Assembly (NCBI GenBank): GCA_958477465.1
Contig: CAUEFX010000031.1
Location: forward strand, 1 to 45,800
Direction: 5' to 3'
DNA: 45,800 nt
Origin: an uncultured Bacteroides sp.
Lineage (GTDB): Bacteria; Bacteroidota; Bacteroidia; Bacteroidales; Bacteroidaceae
Part shown: positions 1 through 6,716 of the stretch, piece after piece
Numbering within the stretch: position 1 is the stretch's first letter
Layout of the letters: every line of letters begins with the position of its first letter
The notes under the pieces: generated by a model
What the model was told of the DNA's origin: nothing
The model's input: the letters and a program-made list of their open reading frames with translations, nothing else
The model's database searches: none
Translations under genes and position numbers: made by a program

Positions 1-401
1 CCGGGCTGTACCATCGTGAGGATGCCAGCAACGTTCTCACCAATGACCCAATCGGGCCTGATCTCATGTATGGCCCTGAGCATGTGAGGCCAGAGATAGC
101 GGTTATCATCCGCTCCCTTTCTTTGGCCTGCGACGGAGAATGGTTGACAAGGAAAACCTCCTGTAAGGACATTGATTTTTCCTCTCCATTCCCTGAAATC
201 TGTCGTTGTGACATCTGTATAACTTTTCGCATCTTTAAACCAGTAATTTAGAATGGTATTACAAAAATCGTCTATCTCGCAATGGAAGGCATTCTGCCAT
301 CCCATTCATTCGGCAGCCAGGTCTGGGGCGCCGAATCCACTAAACAGGGAAGCGTGTACCAGACGCTTCCGCTGTTTCTTGTCTTGCTCTTCTTCTTTCA
401 T
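1..401 (-). pseudogene. C5-cytosine DNA methyltransferase, 5' part only, interrupted by in-frame TGA
   Basis: Read leftward from ATG at 401, the frame gives the N-terminal half of a DNA (cytosine-5) methyltransferase: motif I (LFSGFGAPDL), motif IV with the catalytic Cys (GGFPCQPFS) and motif VI (GENVAG) are all present, and the frame runs off the window at base 1. After 31 codons a TGA stop (complement of 306-308) sits where a Trp (TGG) would be expected, just before MGW. The frame is clean on both sides, so this looks like a single G-to-A nonsense change rather than a frameshift. An ATG follows the stop immediately, but a restart there would lose motif I, which binds S-adenosylmethionine. 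It starts 3 nt after the upstream gene's stop, so it is the third gene of a leftward operon. Such orphan methyltransferases are common cargo of prophages and conjugative elements in Bacteroides. A sequencing error cannot be excluded. Confidence 0.85.
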
Positions 402-404
402 TGT

Positions 405-752
405 TTATTCATTATTTAGAGGTTCGAGGTTCATTACTTTTTTGTCGATCTTACGATAGATGCTCCCCATCTCCAGCATATTTTCCAATCGGAGCAGGTC
501 CGTGATTTCATAGACGGTCATCCCTTTCTGTGTCGTGAAGCGGATATATCCTTTCTGTCGCTGTATCTCCACTTCTTCGGGAGTCATGTGCAGGACTTCA
601 CAGATTTCCTGCAAGGTCAGGGTAAGGCTTACTTCCTTAACTGTGTAGATGTAAGTCAGGATGTTCAGCATCTGGAGGCATTTGCGGTGTGATTTGACGA
701 GTGCTGCGAATTTGTTTCGTTCTATGACGATTACTTTACTTTGATTTTCCAT
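405..752 (-). CDS. Small mobile-element-type protein with helix-turn-helix-like region (115 aa)
   Basis: I do not recognise a named family with certainty. The 115-residue protein is mostly helical. Residues about 45-80 (TLQEICEVLHMTPEEVEIQR) read like a DNA-binding helix-turn-helix that helps a site-specific recombination or partner regulator, followed by a segment (GMTVYEITDLLRLENML) resembling helix-turn-helix adaptor proteins. It lies 12 nt downstream of the next gene and 3 nt before the broken methyltransferase, so the three are probably co-transcribed. Small paired HTH proteins of about 100-115 aa are typical of integrated elements in Bacteroidales, where they sit near integrases or excision genes. 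That context is inference here, because no integrase lies inside the window. It has no signal peptide or membrane segment, so a cytoplasmic location is expected. Confidence 0.65.
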   Translation of the reverse strand: MENQSKVIVIERNKFAALVKSHRKCLQMLNILTYIYTVKEVSLTLTLQEICEVLHMTPEEVEIQRQKGYIRFTTQKGMTVYEITDLLRLENMLEMGSIYRKIDKKVMNLEPLNNE

Positions 753-764
753 GTGAATTTTTAT

Positions 765-1085
765 TTATGAGTTAATAGAATCGGATATGAAATCTTCGTT
801 TAGACATTCTTCTCTCAGGAATTTATATACGTCAGAAGCCCAGAAGTAAATCTTGCCGCTGAGTTTGAAAAATGGGAGTTTCCCGGAATTACGCCAGCGG
901 ATCAGTGTCCGGTCGCATACTTTCAGCATCAGGCGCATATCCCGGCTGTCCAGCATTTGCTTACCGTTGAAACTGGTTACTGCTTCCAGAGCCGTTTCCA
1001 GCTTGGCAATCAGTTTTCGTTGTTCCTCAAAGTTGTCCTTTATCATTGCTTTGAGTATCTCAATATCATTTCTGTTCTCTTCCAT
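765..1085 (-). CDS. Helix-turn-helix (excisionase-type) protein
   Basis: The 106-residue protein has an N-terminal acidic coiled-coil-like stretch (residues 1-35) followed by a MerR/excisionase-type winged helix (residues about 45-95). The signature is the run LMLKVCDRTLIRWRNSGKLP, then FFKLSGKIYFWASDVYKFL. This pattern (recognition helix, basic R-W-R, G-K-L-P turn, beta wing, final helix) is the standard 'helix-turn-helix domain-containing protein' of Bacteroides mobile elements, related to Xis and to DUF-type regulators next to integrases. It is the first gene of the leftward set ending in the broken methyltransferase. It probably binds DNA at the element's end or its own operator. The ATG at 1085 is the only plausible start. 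No clear Bacteroides promoter was seen immediately upstream, but two terminator-like hairpins lie there. Confidence 0.8.
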   Translation of the reverse strand: MEENRNDIEILKAMIKDNFEEQRKLIAKLETALEAVTSFNGKQMLDSRDMRLMLKVCDRTLIRWRNSGKLPFFKLSGKIYFWASDVYKFLREECLNEDFISDSINS

Positions 1086-1153
1086 ACAATATTCCTTTGT
1101 TCTAATGGGTTATTTTTCTTTCTTCGGTTGCAAAGTTTTCAAAATTAGGCATG

Positions 1154-1184
1154 AAAAAATAGGGCTGACGGTAACCGCCAGCCC
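1154..1184 (-). terminator. Leftward intrinsic-terminator-like hairpin, copy 1
   Basis: The arms 1162-1171 (GGGCTGACGG) and 1175-1184 (CCGCCAGCCC) enclose a 3-nt loop. On the leftward RNA the single non-Watson-Crick pair is G·U, while on the rightward RNA it is an A·C mismatch. A run of six T follows on the leftward strand (1159-1154). It therefore looks made for leftward transcription. It stands just upstream of the leftward operon that starts at 1085, so it may insulate or attenuate that operon. Confidence 0.7.
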
Positions 1185-1316
1185 CACATTTTCCTTGTAA
1201 CTCACTTGGTATCAATGTGAATTTTCAGAATATTTTTTCTTCATCAGGATAGAAAGGGGAATACACGCAATTCTCCTTCTTAAAAAAGAGACTGATAGAA
1301 TGACAGAGGATATCGG

Positions 1317-1351
1317 ATAAAAAAAGGGCTGACAATTAATTGTCAACCCTT
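1317..1351 (-). terminator. Leftward intrinsic-terminator-like hairpin, copy 2
   Basis: The arms 1324-1337 (AAGGGCTGACAATT) and 1338-1351 form a 14-bp near-perfect palindrome. The only irregular pair is a G·U on the leftward RNA, and seven T follow on that strand (1325-1319). It shares the GGGCTGAC sequence with the hairpin at 1162-1184. No leftward gene was found upstream to be terminated by it. Confidence 0.75.
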
Positions 1352-1590
1352 CTATAAATATGCTATGATTAACTTGGAAGCATCAAAAACATTGCTTACC
1401 TTTGTGTTACAGAGATATTTGAAATTATGCAGAGCAATGCAATGTGTAGCTGAACTTCCACTACTATATCGTTACCTGCATCTTTATAAAAACACTTTTA
1501 ATCGCTGATTTATAAAAGATTAAAACGAACTACACTCTTTTTCCAAGTGAAACTGAACGTTTCTCCCGGAGAAATATGAGAAAATCTGCC

Positions 1591-1673
1591 GGGAAAAAGT
1601 GCATATTCATCCTCTTTTTCATAGAAATATGCAGGAAAAAGTGCATTTTATACAGTATTTTATGCACTTTTTT
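1591..1673. repeat. GGAAAAAGTGCAT repeat: two direct copies and one inverted copy
   Basis: GGGAAAAAGTGCAT (1591-1604) and AGGAAAAAGTGCAT (1633-1646) are direct copies, each preceded by a GAAATATG block. ATGCACTTTTTT (1662-1673) is the inverted copy. Copies 2 and 3 can form a hairpin with an 11-bp stem. Function unknown. Confidence 0.6.
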
Positions 1674-1935
1674 CTCTATTTGCTGCCTTTTAATCAAAGT
1701 ACACGTTAGCAGAAACCATGATATAACAGAATTATGTCAGTTTATTCACATTTACCATAGCATTCGTCTGTTTCAGTGTACCAGTTTCCCCAATGCTAAG
1801 AGCCTGTTTAAACTTTCACTTTCCCCTTAAAAGTCTTATCAGTTTCTTTTGAGTTTATTTTCGGTCTGCTTCCCTGTTTCCTTTAATGCAAAAAATAAAA
1901 TTCCCATAATACATCTCTATTTCTCAATAAATTCA

Positions 1936-1943
1936 TAAATTTG
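1936..1943 (+). promoter_or_regulatory. Probable -7 box of the B12 locus promoter
   Basis: TAAATTTG matches the Bacteroides -7 consensus TAnnTTTG and lies a few bases before the riboswitch, so transcription would begin just ahead of the aptamer. No good -33 TTTG box is seen at the usual spacing. Confidence 0.6.
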
Positions 1944-1945
1944 CC

Positions 1946-2140
1946 ATGCATTGGTTTTATTTTTCCACGCATACGGAAAAATAATTAAAAGGGAATCAGG
2001 TGAGAATCCTGAACAGTCCCGTTGCTGTGTGTTTCATTAGAAATGCGGTAAACACATACTTCATGCCACTGAAAGACAAAAAGTCGATCGGGAAGGCGTT
2101 TACCACAGAAACAAGTCAGAAGACCTGCCATGCAACATGT
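1946..2140 (+). promoter_or_regulatory. Cobalamin (adenosylcobalamin-type) riboswitch
   Basis: The conserved elements appear in order: AAAAGGGAATCAGGTGAG followed by AATCCTGAACAGTCCCG (about 1987-2021), TTGCTGTG (2022-2029), ATGCCACTG (about 2063-2071), GGGAAGGCG (about 2090-2098), and the B12 box AAGTCAGAAGACCTGCC (2113-2129). The closing P1 pairing is GCATTGG on the 5' side with CCATGC on the 3' side, with a bulge. In Bacteroides such riboswitches repress B12 uptake genes when cobalamin is plentiful, and the gene that follows is a BtuB-like receptor, which fits. Confidence 0.95.
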
Positions 2141-2143
2141 TCA

Positions 2144-2165
2144 ATAGCTTTCGAGGACGAGCTAT
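2144..2165 (+). promoter_or_regulatory. Hairpin in the riboswitch expression platform
   Basis: ATAGCT (2144-2149) pairs with AGCTAT (2160-2165) between the B12 box and the btuB start at 2217. No U tract follows, so control of translation or mRNA folding is more likely than intrinsic termination. The loop (TTCGAGGACG) may be the kissing partner of the aptamer, which is inference. Confidence 0.5.
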
Positions 2166-2216
2166 GAAACGGATATGCCGTACTTTAGCAACAAGTACCA
2201 TCAAATGAATTAACGC

Positions 2217-4226
2217 ATGGGAATCAAAGCCAAGTGGTTCGCAGGAATACTCCTGACACTGACTGCATCATTGCATGCGCAACAAAACAGAGTAGACACG
2301 TTGCGCATTTACCATATAGATGAAGTTACGATAACTTCATCCAGAGCATTATCTAAAGAAATCATTCCTGTACAAATCATGGAAGGAAAGCAATTGGAAA
2401 AACTATCCGTACACTCTGTAGCAGATGCCATACGCTATTTCTCCGGAGTGCAGATTAAAGATTTCGGAGGAATAGGCGGACTGAAAACCGTTAATATACG
2501 AAGTATGGGAACGAACCACGTCGGTATCTTTTACGATGGCATCGAACTGGGAAACGCACAAAACGGGCAAATTGACCTCGGCCGTTTTTCTCTCGACAAT
2601 ATGGAGGCTATTTCCCTATACAACGGACAACGCAGTGCCATATTCCAGTCTGCAAAGGATTTCGGTTCAGCGGGTACTGTCTATCTGCAAAGCCGTACAC
2701 CCAAATTCAGTGAAAACAAACCATACAATATCCGGGGAAACTTCAAGACCGGATCTTTCGGCGTTGTCAATCCTTCCGTACTCTGGGAACAGAAACTAAA
2801 CGAACGCCTTTCGGCCTCTTTAAGTTCCGAATACATGTACACCACCGGACGTTATAAATACCGCTACAAAACAACCGGAGGATACGACACCACCGCAGTA
2901 CGCAAAAATGGAGATGTAAATTCCATCCGGGTAGAGAGCGGATTATACGGAAAGATCAATAGTGGAGAATGGAAAGGGAAAGCCTACTTCTATCACTCTG
3001 AAAGAGGGCTTCCCGGAGCCATGGTCCGGAACAAGCTGTTTCATGAGGATCGCCAATGGGATACCAACCTGTTCATCCAATCATCCTTTAAAAAACATTT
3101 CTCTGAAAAATACGGACTATTGGTCAATGGGAAATACGCCTATGATTATTTGCATTACCTTGCCGACCCCAACAAAGACGCCAGCCTGATGTATATAGAG
3201 AATCATTACCGGCAACAGGAAATTTATCTCTCTGCAGCCAACTTGTACTCTTTCAATAAACATTGGAGTGCATCTATTGCATTGGACTATCAATGGAACA
3301 AACTGAATGCCGATCTGTACAAATTCCCTTACCCCAACCGGCATACCACACTCGTTTCCATAGCAAGCGCCTTGAATTTCGAACAGTTCAAGTTGCAGGC
3401 CAGTGTATTGGGCACCTTCGTATTCGATCACGTCCGTACGGACACGATGTCCATGGAAAACAAGCAACAGATCACCCCCACCGTTGTGGCCTCCTGGAAA
3501 CCCATACGTAAAGTCAACTTCCATTTGCGGGGGTTTTACAAGAACATCTTCCGTATGCCAACCCTAAACGATTTGTATTATACATTTATCGGAAATATCA
3601 AACTAAAGCCCGAATTCACCAATCAGTATAATTTGGGGTTTACTTATGCGCCTACCCTTCAAGACAAATGGTTAAAGAACATCGAGCTGCAAACCGATGT
3701 TTACTACAATGAAGTGAAAAATAAAATAGTGGCTGTCCCCACTTCCAACCAGTTCCGCTGGACAATGATGAATCTCGGTATGGTAGAAATACGGGGGGTG
3801 GATGTAGCCGTACAGACCAATTGGATATTGCCCAAACAAATCTCCATGGACGCCCGCCTCACTTATACTTATCAGAAGGCACAGGATTTCACCAATCCCA
3901 AAGAGGAACATTATAGAGATCAGATCCCCTACATCCCCTGGCATAGCGGTTCGTTGATTCTCAATGCCAGCTGGAAAAACTGGGATGTCAATTATAGCTT
4001 TATTTATACCGGTGAACGATACGACCAACGGGCCAACATTCCGGAAAATTATGCACCGGAATGGTATACGAGCGACATTTCCCTCTCCCGTAGCTTTCGT
4101 ATCCGGCATACCTCCTACCGGCTGACTGCAGAAGTAAACAACCTCTTCAACCAACAATTTGAAGTGGTGAAATGCTATCCGATGCCCGGTACCAATTATA
4201 AATTCATTCTCACTATCCAAATATGA
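2217..4226 (+). CDS. btuB: TonB-dependent outer-membrane cobalamin receptor, BtuB-like
   Basis: This 669-residue protein imports vitamin B12 or other corrinoids across the outer membrane using energy from TonB-ExbBD. It has a signal peptide (residues 1-21, cut after LHA), a TonB box (DEVTITS, 35-41), a plug domain (about 45-160, including NIRSMGTNHVGIFYDGIELG) and a 22-strand beta-barrel. The barrel ends in the expected aromatic-rich last strand (TNYKFILTIQI). The length is close to BtuB, and it lacks the extra N-terminal carboxypeptidase-like domain of SusC proteins. The cobalamin riboswitch 80 nt upstream and the BtuG-like lipoprotein downstream, joined by an ATGA overlap, fix the substrate as a corrinoid. 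In B. thetaiotaomicron, BtuB and BtuG form a pedal-bin complex on the cell surface. Which corrinoids this receptor prefers cannot be read from sequence. Confidence 0.93.
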   Translation: MGIKAKWFAGILLTLTASLHAQQNRVDTLRIYHIDEVTITSSRALSKEIIPVQIMEGKQLEKLSVHSVADAIRYFSGVQIKDFGGIGGLKTVNIRSMGTNHVGIFYDGIELGNAQNGQIDLGRFSLDNMEAISLYNGQRSAIFQSAKDFGSAGTVYLQSRTPKFSENKPYNIRGNFKTGSFGVVNPSVLWEQKLNERLSASLSSEYMYTTGRYKYRYKTTGGYDTTAVRKNGDVNSIRVESGLYGKINSGEWKGKAYFYHSERGLPGAMVRNKLFHEDRQWDTNLFIQSSFKKHFSEKYGLLVNGKYAYDYLHYLADPNKDASLMYIENHYRQQEIYLSAANLYSFNKHWSASIALDYQWNKLNADLYKFPYPNRHTTLVSIASALNFEQFKLQASVLGTFVFDHVRTDTMSMENKQQITPTVVASWKPIRKVNFHLRGFYKNIFRMPTLNDLYYTFIGNIKLKPEFTNQYNLGFTYAPTLQDKWLKNIELQTDVYYNEVKNKIVAVPTSNQFRWTMMNLGMVEIRGVDVAVQTNWILPKQISMDARLTYTYQKAQDFTNPKEEHYRDQIPYIPWHSGSLILNASWKNWDVNYSFIYTGERYDQRANIPENYAPEWYTSDISLSRSFRIRHTSYRLTAEVNNLFNQQFEVVKCYPMPGTNYKFILTIQI

Positions 4227-5380
4227 TCATCAGCATGGAAAAACGATCACTCATCCTACTACTATCCATAAGTTGTCTTCTGTTATGCTCCTGTCGGGGG
4301 GAAGACGAGGTGCTTGTACGGTCTACCAACACACAGGTACAGGCTCCGATGGATATAAAATCCATTGCAGGCTTCTACTTGCTGAACGAAGGCAACATGG
4401 GAAGTAATAAATGTACGCTGGATTATATGGACTATGCTACAGGCTACTATCACAAAAACATATACGCGGAGACCAACCCTTCCGTCGTCCTGGAATTGGG
4501 AGACGTAGGCAATGATATACAAATCTACGGTGAAAAATTGTATGCCGTCATCAACTGTTCCCATTTTATCGAAGTGATGGACAAGAGAAATGCCCGTCAT
4601 TTAGGTACGATCGATATACCCAACTGCCGTTACATCACTTTCCATGAGGGATACGCTTATGTCAGTTCATACGCCGGACCTGTGCAAATAGACCCCAATG
4701 CACGTTTAGGATATGTAGCAAAGGTAGATACCGCCACTCTACAGGTGGTGGCGACCTGCCTGGTCGGCTATCAGCCGGAAGAGATGGCCATCATTGATAA
4801 TAGGTTATATGTTGCCAATTCCGGAGGATACCGCGTTCCCAATTACGACCACACGGTTTCCGTGATCGACCTGAACACATTTACCGAAACCAAGAAGATA
4901 GATGTAGCCATCAACCTGCATAGATTGAAAGCCGATGCTTACGGATATATCTACGTCAGCTCGCGAGGCGACTATTACACGGTTCATTCTAACCTATACG
5001 TCATAGACAGCCGGACGGATGAAGTGACAGATACACTGGATATCGCGGCCTCCGAACTATGCATAGACGATGACTATCTCTATCTGTACAGCACAGAATA
5101 CAGTTACATTAATGAAGAAGAATGGAAAATCAATTATGCATTGATAGACACGCGTACCAGAGAGATCGTCACTGAAAAACTCATTACCGACGGGACAGAA
5201 AAACAGATTAAAATGCCTTACGGCATCGCTGTTCATCCGGAAACAAAAGAGTTCTATATAACAGACGCCAAAGACTACGTATCTCCCGGCACACTTTACT
5301 GCTTTACGCCGGAAGGGAAAAAGAAATGGTCTGTCACCACAGGAGATATACCGGCCCACTTTGTCTTTGTACATCAATAA
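4223..5380 (+). CDS. btuG: BtuG-like surface cobalamin-binding beta-propeller lipoprotein
   Basis: The 385-residue protein has a lipoprotein signal peptide with lipobox LLCSC (Cys24), followed by a repeated YncE-like beta-propeller. The repeats show patterns such as YAVINCSHFIEVMDKRN, LYVANSGGYRVPN and VSVIDLNTFTE, consistent with seven blades over residues about 45-385. BtuG proteins of Bacteroides bind B12 with femtomolar affinity at the surface and hand it to BtuB. The gene overlaps the btuB stop by 4 nt (ATGA), so the two are translationally coupled and under the same riboswitch. An internal ATG at 4235 (MEKRS) is an alternative start that would leave a shorter but still complete signal peptide. 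The family assignment rests on propeller sequence, lipobox and position; binding was not shown. Confidence 0.88.
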   Translation: MIISMEKRSLILLLSISCLLLCSCRGEDEVLVRSTNTQVQAPMDIKSIAGFYLLNEGNMGSNKCTLDYMDYATGYYHKNIYAETNPSVVLELGDVGNDIQIYGEKLYAVINCSHFIEVMDKRNARHLGTIDIPNCRYITFHEGYAYVSSYAGPVQIDPNARLGYVAKVDTATLQVVATCLVGYQPEEMAIIDNRLYVANSGGYRVPNYDHTVSVIDLNTFTETKKIDVAINLHRLKADAYGYIYVSSRGDYYTVHSNLYVIDSRTDEVTDTLDIAASELCIDDDYLYLYSTEYSYINEEEWKINYALIDTRTREIVTEKLITDGTEKQIKMPYGIAVHPETKEFYITDAKDYVSPGTLYCFTPEGKKKWSVTTGDIPAHFVFVHQ

Positions 5381-5434
5381 AGAATATAAAATAGAGAATA
5401 TCAATAAAAATCCAATCATAAAAACCTTACCTAT

Positions 5435-6706
5435 ATGATCCGTTCTCAAATTCATCGGTTAATAACCGGACTATTAGTAAGCCTTTTTTCCTACGTCGGT
5501 ATAACTTCCTGTAGCGAAGATCCCGAATTACCCGGCACAGTAACCACTGATGATGGAAATGTTACAATCAACATACCGGGAGGAGGGTTTCAAACACCTC
5601 GCTGTAAAGTACTTTCCATCCATCCTTCCATAGCCGGAAACAATTCATACAACATGCAATGGAGCATAGGCGACTCCGTTATTTCCACACAAGAAGAACT
5701 TGAGTTCATCGCTTTGAACCCCGGAACCTATTCGATTACTCTAAAAGTAATCAATAAAGAGCAAAAGACCGGTTCGCTGAACTTCCCCATTACCGTAAAC
5801 CGGGAAGAGAGCACCTACTCTCCTTACATAACCTCTGTGCCGGAATACAAGCCTGCACCGGGACAATTCGTCAACGAACTACCCAAATATACAGAAGGAG
5901 ACACACAAAGTACGATGAACCGAAAAGCACTCGAATCAATCGGTTATAACACACGAATATTAATAAGTCTGGGAGGATATGGCGGTTACGTAATCTGCGG
6001 CTTCGATCATACAATCGTAAATGTACCCGGAGAATATGATTTCAAAGTTCTGGGAAATGCCTTTTATGCCAATTCCAATCCGAATCCGGATGCTCCCGAA
6101 GAAGGAGGCAGTTGCGAGCCCGGTATTGTGATGGTAGCTTACGACCGGAACAAAAACGGCATTGCCGATGAGGACGAATGGTATGAACTGGCAGGAAGCG
6201 AATATTACAAAGAAGAGACCATCAAAAACTACCGGATAACTTATTACCGCCCGGACGAAGGTCACGAACCTGTCGAGGCCCCGGAAGATGAACAATTCTG
6301 GAATACTGATGCCGAATATATCTTATGGACGGACAATCGGCAACAAGGAGGATATGTTTATAAAAACAAATACCACCAACAAGAATACTACCCTCTATGG
6401 ATAGAAGATGCCGAAATGGAATTTGAAGGTACTCTCCTTCCCAAAAACGCCAAAGACGAAAGTGGAATCGGCAAGTACTGGGTATTATATGCTTACCCTT
6501 GGGGATATGCCGACAACGGACTCAATAAAGAGGACACTTCCAATTTTAAAATAGAATGGGCTGTGGACAAAGAAGGAAATCCGGTACACCTGCCCGGTGT
6601 CGATTTTGTAAAAATATACACCGGAGTCAACCAATACTGCGGATGGTTGGGAGAGACATCTACCGAAGTTATGGGAATCAACGACTTACATTTACTAAAT
6701 CAATAA
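5435..6706 (+). CDS. PKD-domain surface lipoprotein of the B12 locus
   Basis: The 423-residue protein carries a lipobox (GITSC, Cys26). Residues about 45-125 read as a PKD/Ig-like domain (TYSITLKVINKEQKTGSLNF). The C-terminal part (about 135-420) is a distinctive domain rich in Trp, Tyr, Gly and acidic residues, with motifs such as YDRNKNGIADEDEWYEL (an acidic loop resembling a calcium-binding loop), GYVYKNKYHQQEYYPLW and VDFVKIYTGVN. It lies 54 nt after btuG on the same strand with no terminator between them, so it is probably part of the riboswitch operon and displayed on the cell surface. Bacteroides B12 loci contain further surface B12-binding lipoproteins such as the BtuH family. This protein is a candidate helper of that kind, but its binding function is inference from context. 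Confidence 0.75.
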   Translation: MIRSQIHRLITGLLVSLFSYVGITSCSEDPELPGTVTTDDGNVTINIPGGGFQTPRCKVLSIHPSIAGNNSYNMQWSIGDSVISTQEELEFIALNPGTYSITLKVINKEQKTGSLNFPITVNREESTYSPYITSVPEYKPAPGQFVNELPKYTEGDTQSTMNRKALESIGYNTRILISLGGYGGYVICGFDHTIVNVPGEYDFKVLGNAFYANSNPNPDAPEEGGSCEPGIVMVAYDRNKNGIADEDEWYELAGSEYYKEETIKNYRITYYRPDEGHEPVEAPEDEQFWNTDAEYILWTDNRQQGGYVYKNKYHQQEYYPLWIEDAEMEFEGTLLPKNAKDESGIGKYWVLYAYPWGYADNGLNKEDTSNFKIEWAVDKEGNPVHLPGVDFVKIYTGVNQYCGWLGETSTEVMGINDLHLLNQ

Positions 6707-6716
6707 TTGCTATTAT

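Larger units (their letters stand above)
1185..1935. other. Intergenic, AT-rich, no gene supported
   Basis: Apart from the hairpin at 1317-1351 and the short repeats at 1591-1673, no gene is supported here. A rightward -7-like box, TACCTTTG, lies at 1397-1404, but only a few-codon frame follows it. A frame of 84 codons at 1576-1830 is rich in Cys, Phe and Ile and reads like chance translation of AT-rich DNA. The stretch is a plausible junction between the accessory element on the left and the chromosomal B12 locus on the right, but no attachment-site duplication could be identified. Confidence 0.6.

Noticed and set aside
1576..1830. 84-codon frame in AT-rich intergenic DNA
   Set aside because: It is rich in Cys, Phe and Ile with no signal peptide logic, no upstream promoter at a fitting distance, and it runs across the short repeats.
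3672..4220. 182-codon antisense frame inside btuB
   Set aside because: It is the complement of the btuB barrel, has no recognisable domain, and the sense frame matches BtuB to its last strand.
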